Assembly (NCBI GenBank): GCA_009859145.1
Contig: VRVR01000020.1
Coordinates: forward strand, 124,001 to 188,000
Direction: 5' to 3'
Source of the DNA: Andalucia godoyi
Taxonomy: Eukaryota > Discoba > Jakobea > Jakobida > Andaluciidae
Length of the DNA: 64,000 nucleotides
The first letter of the stretch is position 1. Every line of letters starts with the position of its first letter. Position numbers and translations under genes: made by a program. Shown here piece by piece: positions 35,135 to 44,606 of this stretch. Under the pieces are notes generated by a model, which ran no database searches, was not told the DNA's origin, and saw only the letters and a list, made by a program, of their open reading frames with translations.

Positions 35135-36835
35135 TCAATTAGGAGACGGGAGTAAGTGACGCATAAGACGAACAATACGAGACAGAACCACCCTGTCGAG
35201 GAGTTGCTCACCAGGGGCAGTGCTTGAATTTTGCGACGACGCAGCGAACGCACGGCCAAGGAACCTGCGAGAAAGAGACTGCGCAGTGATGGGGTCGGAG
35301 GAAGACTCGGCAGAGCGTCCCGCATCGAATTCGGAAGGATCGCACCACGACCTTACGAGATCCCGCCGACGCTGTTTGCGATCCTGTCGCCTCTTCCACT
35401 CTTGAAAAATCAGCGTTCTCGGGAACGGCCTCTTGCCAGCAAGCGCCCATTTTGCCATCAGTGACAGCCCCAGACCGTCAAACCACTGCATTTTGTAGTA
35501 ATCACGAGTTCTGAGAGTATCTATAGCATGTCGTTGCCACAGTGGGAGTGTAAGCATCTGACAGAGGCGGTCGCGAAACACTTTGGACCAGTCAGCGCAC
35601 TCGATGGCATGCAGCCGTTCCTCTTCAAATTTGGAAAGCGCACTGTACACCTCATTCTCCAAGAAGTCGCTCTTCAGGTTGGTTCCATCCAAACAGCGAC
35701 ACGCCGCAATAACGTCTAGCAGGGACTGGCTAGTCGCAAGGAATGGGTCACCACATGTATCTACTCGAAAATTTGCAAGCACACAGACTTTCCCGACAAA
35801 CAAATGACGCACTGATCTTTGAAAACACTTGTCCAATGTGGTCCACAGCAAACTATCCTTCGACTCTGCCAGAAAGGACGGGGCCTCGGAGGACGAAAAG
35901 CAGACACCGAACACCGAAGAACAATCGGCGGGAAACAGTGAAACCAACGAATCAACCGAGTCAAAGCGATACAGCCAGGGAACAGCTCGCGTACACGGTT
36001 CTCTCCCTCTCAGAATTCCTTGTCGCAACGGTGTCCCTCTTCTCGACGACTCCTGCAAATCCTCTCCACCGCGATTCTTTTCTGGAGAGCACGAGGCTAA
36101 AAAAGTGTGTCGATACACGACTTGACTCCCGCATTGCGCATTCCTACGGCACAAACCAGGAAGTTGGAACGACGATCCAACGAAGCGAGAAAGGCACATC
36201 TCCAGACTCGACGTGACCGAAGTAACAAGCAACAAATCAGAATCCTGAAAATGCTTCGAGTGCGCAGGATGGCCATCGACCGTGCAGCCGACGGCGGGGA
36301 GCAAGCACTCTGAAAACTCCACGCTCGCAGTCGCCACATCCAATCGAGATAGCGAAACCTTCTCTGAATCCCATTGAAACATGTGCACAAACAGTGGAAC
36401 GAAGAAAAGCAGTTTGCGTCGCAAGATTTCTTTGAGTTTTTCCGAAGAGAATGAATAAAAATAATCCTTGCAATCTGGGATCTTGTACACTGCGCGATCC
36501 AGTACTTCCGACCACAGTCCAATATCCGTCAAGAATTGCACATACGGTAACGACGCAAGAAAGTACGCATCTTCCAGCCGAGGAACAGACGAAACGGATT
36601 CGATCCACGTTACCATGGATTTTGTACCGGCTAGATACAAAAGAAGGCTCAGTGTAGACACGGACGCATCTCCAACGACCGTGATCATGCAGACATGCTC
36701 TTCTCGTCTATCCTGACAGTGCTTCACAAAAAGCTCGCAGAATGCAATCCGAGTCGCGCGGGACAGGAAAACAAAACCACGCACAATGATGGAGCTTGGG
36801 ATTGATCTCGGAAATGGGGTACAGCAGTCAGCCAT
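35135..36835 (-). CDS. Unknown 566-residue protein
   Basis: From ATG 36,835 (MADCCTPFPRSIPSS). The first 170 residues alternate hydrophobic and polar helices (ATRIAFCELFVKHCQDRREE, VSTLSLLLYLAGTKSM, AYFLASLPYVQFL), an arrangement that recalls a BTB-like or helical adaptor fold, but no signature confirms it. A Ser/Arg-rich centre follows, and the end is basic (EWKRRQDRKQRRRD) with helices. There is no signal peptide or membrane helix. Cys content is high (about 3-4 %). The gene is followed after 155 bp by the LRR gene on the same strand. Confidence 0.65.
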   Translation of the reverse strand: MADCCTPFPRSIPSSIIVRGFVFLSRATRIAFCELFVKHCQDRREEHVCMITVVGDASVSTLSLLLYLAGTKSMVTWIESVSSVPRLEDAYFLASLPYVQFLTDIGLWSEVLDRAVYKIPDCKDYFYSFSSEKLKEILRRKLLFFVPLFVHMFQWDSEKVSLSRLDVATASVEFSECLLPAVGCTVDGHPAHSKHFQDSDLLLVTSVTSSLEMCLSRFVGSSFQLPGLCRRNAQCGSQVVYRHTFLASCSPEKNRGGEDLQESSRRGTPLRQGILRGREPCTRAVPWLYRFDSVDSLVSLFPADCSSVFGVCFSSSEAPSFLAESKDSLLWTTLDKCFQRSVRHLFVGKVCVLANFRVDTCGDPFLATSQSLLDVIAACRCLDGTNLKSDFLENEVYSALSKFEEERLHAIECADWSKVFRDRLCQMLTLPLWQRHAIDTLRTRDYYKMQWFDGLGLSLMAKWALAGKRPFPRTLIFQEWKRRQDRKQRRRDLVRSWCDPSEFDAGRSAESSSDPITAQSLSRRFLGRAFAASSQNSSTAPGEQLLDRVVLSRIVRLMRHLLPSPN

Positions 36836-36990
36836 TTCCACTTTTCCGAACACACACACACACACACCATGGTGCAGACTCCAGGGTGCGGACGAATAAG
36901 AAAGAGAGGAGGTAACATTGCGATTAGATGTACAATTACACTTTTTGATGTTTCTCGTTCTCCGCATTACAGACCAGGCCGGCAGAGACA

Positions 36991-38448
36991 TCAAGGAAAA
37001 CGAATTTCGACATGACGTTCTTGTTGACACTCGAAAGCCAGAAGCTCGGTCTCCTTTCCGGCCCCGATTCTTTCAATGGCCACAAAGTCGCATGTGGGGT
37101 GTGTCTTGATTGCCTGCAAGATCTGCGCTCCACCGTGATCCCCAAATGGATTATCACTGGCGAGAAAAGTGTGCAGTCCCTTGTTCTCTTTGAGTCCGGC
37201 AGCAATCTTGGACGCGCCTTCCCCGGAAATTCGGTTATGCGAGATATCCAGGTGCGTGAAGCCTTCCGAGGCATTCGCGAGAACTTCGGAAACCAATGCA
37301 GCTGATGCGTCCGCCAGCCCATTCCAGCGTATCGCAAATGACTTCACAGACCCGTTGCTCTTGAGGCCCGAAAGAACCCCCGACGCACCAGCGTCCCTCA
37401 AGGAATTCCAAGACAAATCCACATGCTGAAGGGTAATGTTCTGGGCAATAATTCGTGACAGAACAGGCGAGCTCACCGTTGAAAATCCATTGTCCGAAAG
37501 ATCGAGAAAAGTCAGCGCGCTTGCATCGGTGAGCGCATGGCCCAGAGCACGCAGCGAACGATCACCAAGCTTGCACCCAGCAAGCTTCAGAGTCTTGAGC
37601 GACGACACAGATGCCAGAATCGCTGCGATGTGCTCAGCCGCTTGCTCGCCCAATATGTTTCCACTTAGATCCAAACTCTCAAACCGTGCAAAGGATGCCG
37701 ACTCGTCTGCATTATCTCCGTTTTCCTGGCCACCGGAGCCGTCCTCGTTCTCCCAAGTGCCGTTGCCCTCACTTTCTTGCAGCTCTGCGCGAGAAATCAA
37801 GGCATGGGCAAGATGGGCGACACCTTCGGCAGTGATCCCATTTTCCCTCAAATCAAGCGACTTCAGAACTCGAGAGCTGAGGACGGCCGCAGACAGCGCA
37901 TGCAATCCACGATCTCCGATTCCTTGGAGAGCAAGAGACACATTCGGACCTGCTCGAAGTCGAGAAGCAACTGAGAGCGTTGGAAATCGAAGGCCCATTG
38001 CAAGCGCAGCATCTAAAAACGCACTTGTTCCGGTTTCTTCTTCTGTGTACACGCGTGACGGGTGGTCGTCAATAGACTGGTTGTTTGTCATGGAAGCAGC
38101 AGTCGGTTGCGTGGTTGAGGCAGCTGGACGAACTGCAAACGGTGACGGAGGAACCCTGGAATTCTCAATACCATGTTTTGATGATGGAGAGGCCGATGAA
38201 GGACAGGAGGATGCATGTACATTGCTGCTGGAGGCAGATGAGAAGTGAGAAGGAAGAGCAGATCGCATTGGCGATGCGCCTGGGCGATTGGGGGCAGGAT
38301 AGTCGTTGAATCGAAAGTACACAAGATCATCGAGAGACTGCAAAGAATCAGGCGCAGCTTGTGGACGAGGTGGAGTCGACGGACGTTTGCTCGGACTCGG
38401 TTTGTGCGCAGGAGGATCCACATCACCGCTTGCAAAAACCGACGACAT
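36991..38448 (-). CDS. Leucine-rich-repeat protein of the ribonuclease-inhibitor type
   Basis: A 485-residue protein from ATG 38,448. Residues 1-140 are low-complexity (Pro/Ser/Ala-rich), then about eight RNI-type LRRs run from 165 to 455. Typical units are LKSLDLRENGITAEGVAHLA, LDLSGNILGEQAAEHIAA and LTFLDLSDNGFSTV. This curved LRR type serves protein-protein binding in RanGAP, NLRC and ciliary or cytoskeletal proteins. No NACHT or other catalytic domain is present. An acidic Gly/Glu/Asn insert (about 225-250) interrupts one repeat. The role is not known. Confidence 0.85.
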   Translation of the reverse strand: MSSVFASGDVDPPAHKPSPSKRPSTPPRPQAAPDSLQSLDDLVYFRFNDYPAPNRPGASPMRSALPSHFSSASSSNVHASSCPSSASPSSKHGIENSRVPPSPFAVRPAASTTQPTAASMTNNQSIDDHPSRVYTEEETGTSAFLDAALAMGLRFPTLSVASRLRAGPNVSLALQGIGDRGLHALSAAVLSSRVLKSLDLRENGITAEGVAHLAHALISRAELQESEGNGTWENEDGSGGQENGDNADESASFARFESLDLSGNILGEQAAEHIAAILASVSSLKTLKLAGCKLGDRSLRALGHALTDASALTFLDLSDNGFSTVSSPVLSRIIAQNITLQHVDLSWNSLRDAGASGVLSGLKSNGSVKSFAIRWNGLADASAALVSEVLANASEGFTHLDISHNRISGEGASKIAAGLKENKGLHTFLASDNPFGDHGGAQILQAIKTHPTCDFVAIERIGAGKETELLAFECQQERHVEIRFP

Positions 38449-38885
38449 GGAAAGATCCCAGAACAACCAATGTGTATTCTTTCTAGAAACGCGCCGCCTT
38501 TTTCTTCACGCAAATTGAACAGCAAATAAACCAACCAAGCAACCAAATAAACAGCACTGCAGTGAGAATGAACAAACGAATTTATTTAAAATTAAAATTT
38601 GTGTTCTGACAAACACAATGCGTTCCTCAATTCTTTCTTTGGGTATTTCGGACTGAAACAAAACCGCCCGCGGAAGTCGGACTACGACAGTTTACCTTTT
38701 GGCTTCGCATGGTCAGTGATCGCCGATCGCAGTATACATCCTTTCTGGGCGGCGGACGGCGGGCGGCAATCGGAGAGTGCAGAAGACCGTAGTGAAAGGA
38801 TGTGAAACGAGATACGAGCGTGCACGCGCAATATGACAATTTACAAGACAAGGAGGACGCAATAGGGCAAGAAAACTTCTTGAGT
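38449..38885. other. Intergenic
   Basis: 437 bp between LRR start and FG/GW gene stop (both minus). Includes a GGCGG-rich patch near 38,748-38,766. No coding frame recognised. Confidence 0.4.
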
Positions 38886-40049
38886 TTAGCACGCTCCTGG
38901 AGGTGGAAGCGCGATTGGAATGCGAGAGAACTCGGCAGACATGAACTCGGCAACATCATCCGGCGATGGTTGTGGATATGGAATATGCGAGAATGGATTT
39001 GAGTTCAGCGATTGGACCGGTGATGAAGCAGCAGCAGTAGCCGCAGCAGCCGGGGTCGTAGTCGCAGCCACGGCGGGCGTCGCCGATTCCGCAGCAGAAG
39101 CTGCATTTATCACGGAGGGCGTCGACGTGCCGAGCTTGGGCATGGATTGAATGAGCGACGCACCTTGCGCTGTTCCGACTGTCGAAACCGGGTTGGAGCT
39201 CTGAGAGCTGAAGGACCCAGACCCCCATCCACTCCCTGATATTCCCGCATTCCCCCATCCAGAGCCTTGATGGGCCGAACTTCCCCAACCCGAAGCCCCT
39301 GATGCGATCGTCGTTGAGCTGGTCCATCCTGATGATCCGTTCCCAGCCCAAGTGGAATTTCCAGACGACTGGTTACTGAAGCCTTGATGTAAAGTGGACT
39401 GCGAACTTGCCGCGAAAGACGGGCTATCTCCGAGCAAGTCGTAGCGGTTGGAAGAAGCGCTGACGAACCCAGTGTTCTTCGCTGCCGGAAGACCGAACGT
39501 CGGAGTATTCTGCACTCCCCATCCGCTAGCGGATGGTGCAGATGCAAATGATGATGGAGCAAGACCAGTGGAAGCGGCGCCAAAAGGAGCAGATCCCCAC
39601 CCACTGTGCTGTGGCTGAACAAAGCCTAGTGGTTGGGAAACAGGTCCAAAGCCCTGGGCTTGCGACGAAGTTGAGAACCCGGAATTGTGGTTCATCGGAT
39701 GCGGAGCAAAAGTGGAGCTGCCTGTTGCGCCCCAAGCCGTTTGGCCACTCGATGCGGAGGACACCCAGCCTGACGAGCCTGCCGAACTGCTTCCCCACGC
39801 GTTATTACTGCTCTCACTGGTACGGATACCGCTGTTGCTGGTCGTTGAGAATCCTTGGCTTTGATGTCCTTGTGAAGTCCACCCTCCAGAGATTGACTGA
39901 CTGAACCCGCTGTTAACTGGACCCAGCCGAGAAGATATATTTCCTCTCGCGCCTTGACTATGGAAATTTCCTCCCTGTTGATTGTGTGGATGCGAATTCT
40001 GGCTGTGATTGTGATGGCCTCCTCCTTTGCCCCTTCTGTTGTTCGCCAT
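38886..40049 (-). CDS. Gly/Ser/Asn-rich FG/GW-repeat protein, Nup42-like
   Basis: A 387-residue protein from ATG 40,049, starting with an RG/His/Asn-rich segment (MANNRRGKGGGHHNHSQN) and then low-complexity Gly/Ser/Gln sequence with many GW/WG dipeptides (GSGWGNAGISGSGWGSG) and several FG dipeptides (QGFGPV, PFGAA, TFGLP). The last 30 residues are ordered: SPDDVAEFMSAEFSRIPIAL then PPPGAC. This fits the C-terminal Gle1-binding motif of nucleoporin Nup42/NLP1 (acidic helix, then EF-x-IP-PPP). That protein helps Gle1 drive mRNA export at the cytoplasmic pore face. The CCCH finger of animal Nup42 is absent here. GW repeats could also bind Argonaute. Confidence 0.65.
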   Translation of the reverse strand: MANNRRGKGGGHHNHSQNSHPHNQQGGNFHSQGARGNISSRLGPVNSGFSQSISGGWTSQGHQSQGFSTTSNSGIRTSESSNNAWGSSSAGSSGWVSSASSGQTAWGATGSSTFAPHPMNHNSGFSTSSQAQGFGPVSQPLGFVQPQHSGWGSAPFGAASTGLAPSSFASAPSASGWGVQNTPTFGLPAAKNTGFVSASSNRYDLLGDSPSFAASSQSTLHQGFSNQSSGNSTWAGNGSSGWTSSTTIASGASGWGSSAHQGSGWGNAGISGSGWGSGSFSSQSSNPVSTVGTAQGASLIQSMPKLGTSTPSVINAASAAESATPAVAATTTPAAAATAAASSPVQSLNSNPFSHIPYPQPSPDDVAEFMSAEFSRIPIALPPPGAC

Positions 40050-40940
40050 GATGGAGTCAAAAGGACTTATATTCGAAAGCACGACACTGTGAATCACGTG
40101 CGCGATGTCTGGCTTGGAGAAACGAGGTTGGGGGTTTTGGACTCTTGGATCCTCCTTGTTCTTGTTTTTTTGTTTTTTTGTTTGTATTGAGTTTTAAAAT
40201 TTCTTTTTTGTTGTGGTCTTGTTTTGTTTTGTTTTTGCTTCTTCTTTTTACAAGAGCGTCCCAAGGAATTGAGATGAGTTTTGAGGAATCATGCAAGCAA
40301 ATGATGTGGCGCGCGGATTCGAGCAAAACGCTGTAAAAAGCAGAATCAAGTGCCAAAGACACGCAAACACACACACGCAGACCGCCTCCAATTTCCTCCT
40401 GGCAAGTTTTCAAAGCAGTCCGAATGTTGGAAATTCGAATGTTCGCAAACTATTTTGAATTTCTGCGTTTTCTACGTATTGTCATGAATCTTGATGAAAA
40501 AACACGTCCCATTGTGATTCGTCGAGATCGTGTTTTTGCGGAATGGAGATGTGGATCATCATTATCCAGCGTTGTGGTTCCACACCGTTGTCTTTGACAT
40601 TCCCATAAGTGAGCGCGTTACCTGAGGATGAGCTGCACGTCTCGCTTTCAGGTCCCTAGCATGCACGGAATGTTTTCAGTGTGAGGGATTCTGGTGATGC
40701 GTCAGTAGACGCTCCCGCGGATACTGTTCAGGAGCTTTGTCCCCTCTGGTGTTTCGGACCCGTGCAGCATCCTGTAGTCTGTTCATGTTCACCAAACAGC
40801 AACAACAGCAGCAGCATGCGATGCGCGAATACATGCAGCTTAGTATTTTTCCTTGAAACCAAGAAACGTCCCCAGTGACATCCAACCAAAAAAAAATAAT
40901 AATAATAAATACATTATAATAATGAACGAATTGAAATTCA
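40050..40940. other. Intergenic, 0.9 kb without a gene
   Basis: GTTTT-rich around 40,160-40,240. A CAACAG/CAG run lies at 40,797-40,817. Short frames only. Confidence 0.4.
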
Positions 40941-42587
40941 TTAAAAGACGCTCTGTCCTACCATTTCTTTGACGTTGTCGACGTCATCCAGGAACAGCTT
41001 GTACAAAACAGTGCTGTCCTTTGCCCCGTATCTCTCCTCAAGAACGGAATACTCCGCGTCCCCAAGTGCAAACCCAAGTGTTGCGAGTGCTCGGCGGAAT
41101 CTTTCCTTGGAAATGCGTCCTGTGGCGTAGACCCCGGTGCAAACACGATCAAAATCAGCCAGGATCTCACGGATTGCCATGCGTCTCGTGCGCACACGGT
41201 CCCGGATTCTTTGAAGAACCTGCTGCAAAGCGACTTCACGGTTGCCATCAGCATTAGCATTGGCACTAGCACAACTGCTGTCTGCAGTTGGAGAATCGCC
41301 CGAAATTTCAAATGAGCGTGTCCCATTTTTCGCGCTGGGTGACACCGGGTTTCGCGTTGGAGACAACGAACGAACCGCAGTCGAGTCAAGAACGGAATCT
41401 GCGAGCATGGACCCAACTGGCGCATCCATCTTCGTGGTGAACTCCTTCCATCGAATCAATGCGATTGGCTGCACATTTGCGAATGAAAACGGCCGATTTG
41501 GGGAGCCACCGTTTGCGACAGGAGAGACCAGCTCCTGATACCGGTCGGCGATCTCTTCAAGTTCTGCAGCGGAAAGCTGGTCACCACGTGGAAGCTTAAG
41601 TGATCCCAGAGCAGACACAAATGCAGATCGTGGAACGCGGCCCGTACGCAGCTTGTCGGAATCCTGGAACAACTCTGCGAAGCGAATACGGAGAGTAGCT
41701 GCATACGCACGTAGCCGTTCTTCGGGATCGCTGCGGTTCGCACTGACGGAAGCAGAACCAGAAAACGAGGAAGCAAGGTTGCGCGAAACAGTGTTTTGAA
41801 CTGTCGGCGACGGAGCGGCGGCGGCGGCCACTGCAGAATCGTCCGAGTTCGCTGTCAAGTCGTAGTGGAACTTTGCGTATGCAATATCTTCTCCATTTCC
41901 AGCAATTGGTCCGCCCGAGCGACGCAGGGACGACGCCTCATCCGCGCCCTTGTGAACTGCATAGTAATCTGCAAGCTGGCTAATCTCACCGTTGTTCAAT
42001 GCACCCCCAAACCCAACTTGACAGCCGCGAGAAAACTGCGATCGAGTCACAATGCCGCGGCGCAGCTTGTCAAAGTCTTCAAAGAAGATGCGGGGATGCA
42101 ACCTGCGAGTCGCCACAAACTGCCTCAACCGTGGAATGAGCTTGGCAGAAACATCATCACCCTCCGTCAAAGAAGAAGAAGAAGTCGTGTCGAGCGAACG
42201 CGAACCTGCAGCGGGCGCGAAAGATCCTCCCTTGATCGACCGCGCAGTGGGAGAGATCGGCGCAAAACCGCCACTTCCAAAGCCGCTACCAGAGCCAGAA
42301 CTGACTACTTCACTGGCTGCTGCACTTGCAGCCTCATCAATAGTCTTCAAGAATGCATCATACACGAACAGTGCAGTATCATTGTCCCGAAGTGCATATT
42401 TGTCAGAGAGTTGCTGGTATTCAGCTTCCGACATTCCAAATCCCATTGTAGCAAGAATGCGACGAGACTGTTCTCGAGACACATGGCCCAGCCGAAGCTT
42501 GTCAAAGTCACGGAACGAGTCGCGCAGACGAATACGGTGGCGCTGGACTTCCGACGCAATGCGGCTTTCAATAGGGAGCAGAGACAT
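40941..42587 (-). CDS. Four-repeat EF-hand-like protein
   Basis: A 548-residue protein from ATG 42,587. It is made of four diverged copies of one unit of about 75 residues: RDSFRDFDKLRLGHVSREQ (about residue 25), FEDFDKLRRGIVTRSQF (about 160), FAELFQDSDKLRTGRVPRSAF (about 320) and ILADFDRVCTGVYATGRISK (about 485). Each is followed by a helix and an L-x-x-RY-type helix (EYQQLSDKYALRD). The D-x-D-K-L-R-x-G-x-V loop looks like an EF-hand loop that has lost most calcium ligands. Such multi-unit EF-hand-like proteins occur in flagellated protists. Ser/Ala-rich linkers separate units. Function unknown; cytoskeletal or axonemal role is a guess. Confidence 0.8.
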   Translation of the reverse strand: MSLLPIESRIASEVQRHRIRLRDSFRDFDKLRLGHVSREQSRRILATMGFGMSEAEYQQLSDKYALRDNDTALFVYDAFLKTIDEAASAAASEVVSSGSGSGFGSGGFAPISPTARSIKGGSFAPAAGSRSLDTTSSSSLTEGDDVSAKLIPRLRQFVATRRLHPRIFFEDFDKLRRGIVTRSQFSRGCQVGFGGALNNGEISQLADYYAVHKGADEASSLRRSGGPIAGNGEDIAYAKFHYDLTANSDDSAVAAAAAPSPTVQNTVSRNLASSFSGSASVSANRSDPEERLRAYAATLRIRFAELFQDSDKLRTGRVPRSAFVSALGSLKLPRGDQLSAAELEEIADRYQELVSPVANGGSPNRPFSFANVQPIALIRWKEFTTKMDAPVGSMLADSVLDSTAVRSLSPTRNPVSPSAKNGTRSFEISGDSPTADSSCASANANADGNREVALQQVLQRIRDRVRTRRMAIREILADFDRVCTGVYATGRISKERFRRALATLGFALGDAEYSVLEERYGAKDSTVLYKLFLDDVDNVKEMVGQSVF

Positions 42588-43082
42588 TTTGCGACGTAAG
42601 GACAAGAATAAATGGAAGGAAAATAACTATTTAAAAAACAAAACAACAACAATGACAATCTGTATACAAACTCCTGCACAAAAAAAAAAAGAAAAGAAAT
42701 ACGAAACGGAAAAAATTCTGAGAAACCTTATAAATCTAAAAGAGAAAGAAGATGAAAGAAAAGTGTTATAAAACCGCATTATAGGCCAACGGGCAACGGC
42801 AAAAAAGAACCGGTGAATTCCACTACAACCAGCGGAGGAAATGTTGAACACAGTTTGATCTTCCTTTGAAAAGCCTGTTTTTTTTGATCTGGCTTTTCAA
42901 GTTTACGGAGAGGTGCTTTCTTTGCTTTCGTTGCAATCGTCGCAATCTTTCCCCCCCCTAGGTCATCCCTTTCTTTCGTTGTTCAGATACACACGGGAAC
43001 ACACACACAGACAGACAGACATATATACACATATTTCCTTTGAATCACTTTTCAGCTTGAGAATTCATCTGATATTTGCGAA
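42588..43082. promoter_or_regulatory. Divergent promoter region between EF-hand-like gene and STX5
   Basis: 495 bp. Contains A-rich stretches and a CACACACAGACAGACAGACATATATACACATAT run at 43,000-43,031 just upstream of STX5. TTTTCAG 29 bp before the STX5 ATG could be an acceptor for a leader intron. Confidence 0.45.
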
Positions 43083-43702
43083 ATGCCTTCTGTGAGTCGA
43101 CTTCGTGAATTTGACGAGATCCACAGCCGCCTTCGTCAATCCGGAGATCCGCAATATCAATCCCCCTTTTCTGCGTCTGCATTGGCCGCGTCTTCGAGTC
43201 CTGGAAATTCGACGTTTCACAAGCACGCAGCAGCGCTCACATCTGATTTGAACCGGACGACAGCGAAGTTGCAGCAATTAACAACTCTTGCCTCCTCAAA
43301 GTCGCTGTTTGCGTATCCAGCAGCGCAAATTGAAGAACTGACGTATATTATCAAGCAGGATATTTCTGTATTGTCTGCACGGCTAGACGATTTGCAAACG
43401 TTTGTCAAGCAAAGCGTGTCCAACAGCAACAAGCAACAAGTGGAGCACTCGGAGCATGTTGTAGGAGGAATAAAGGCTGCGTTGATGGATGCTACGAAAA
43501 TGTTCCAAGGCGTCTTGCAGCAGAGTTCATCCACAATGAAGAAACAAGAGGGACGAAGATCCAGGTTTGTCCACACTGCTCCGCTTTCCCCGTCGTCGGG
43601 AATCGCAAATAGCAGCGGTGCAAATGCAGGGTCTCCGGCGAATACAGGCACTGCGAACACTCGAAAGACTCTGTCATCGCATGCGTCTCCACATGGCCAT
43701 AT

Positions 43703-43736
<34 letters not shown>

Positions 43737-44144
43737 CATAGCAACATTGCCGGCAGCAGTTTGCTCAAGAACCAACACAGCAGCAGCACCGGTGGTGATG
43801 ATGTTGAAGAGATTCCGAGACAACGACAGACGCAGATGATGCAAGTTGGAGTGACTGCAGATGCGCAGTACTACGAGTCCAGAGCAGAAGCGGTGCAGAA
43901 CATCGAATCTACAATAGTAGAATTGGGCGCGATGTTCCAGCAGCTCGCTTCGATGGTCGCGGAGCAGCAGGATACCGTACAGAGAATAGACACCGATATC
44001 GAGAACACGCTGGTCAATGTGGAGGCAGGCCATAATGAGCTCGTGAAATTGTACAACTCCTTGTCCTCGAATCGGTGGCTTATTTTGAAAGTATTCGCGG
44101 TGCTGCTGGTGTTCATCATCTTCTTCACTGTCGTCGTGGCCTAG
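43083..44144 (+). CDS. STX5: Syntaxin-5-type Qa-SNARE
   Basis: A 353-residue protein. The N-terminus has SRLREF (residues 5-10), a variant of the D-R-T-x-E-F peptide by which Sed5/STX5 binds Sly1. An Habc-like helical domain runs about 40-165. A Ser-rich linker with a 14-residue Ser tract (AGC/AGT repeats at 43,705-43,735) follows. The SNARE helix spans about 270-330 (NIESTIVELGAMFQQLASMV then AEQQDTVQRIDTDIE), with the central-layer Gln near 302, and a C-terminal membrane anchor ends the protein (VFAVLLVFIIFFTVVVA). It should drive ER-Golgi and intra-Golgi fusion. Confidence 0.9.
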
Positions 44145-44428
44145 AATGTGTTTTTATTCTGTGAAAATGCGGAATGCAGAGGGACGGGGTGTTGGAATGC
44201 ATGTGTCGTTTCTCCCTCCCCTTTTTTCTTCAAATGATAAAATAGCAAATCAACAAAAATAGATAATAATGGCAACAAAATAAAAATATATAAAGGTGAA
44301 ATAAAAGTAAAATTAAAGAATAAATTTGAATAATAAAAAAAACGAAGCAAAGCAGGAATGCAGCCTCGCTTCGTTGAAGAAATATTGGCAGTCTATTTTC
44401 TAAGAAAGCAAAGAGAGAGGCACATAGC

Positions 44429-44468
<40 letters not shown>

Positions 44469-44606
44469 AGAATGACAGACAACGACCGGGAATCCACAAA
44501 CACAAAAAGGTACACATGCTGGCAAGACACACAGGGTCTCAAACATAACCTCAAAAATCAACTACGTGGTAAATAACAAACGGGGGCGACACCATCAACC
44601 CCATGG
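44145..44606. other. Convergent intergenic region with (AC)n
   Basis: AT-rich 3' flanks of STX5 and the MFS transporter. A (CA)n microsatellite lies at 44,430-44,463. No gene seen. Confidence 0.5.

Noticed and set aside
37436-38248. 270-codon plus-strand ORF
   Set aside because: Exact shadow of the LRR gene; the LRR pattern on the minus strand is unmistakable.
41796-42771. Long plus-strand ORFs opposite the EF-hand-like gene
   Set aside because: The minus strand has four regular repeats; the plus frames are low-quality shadows.
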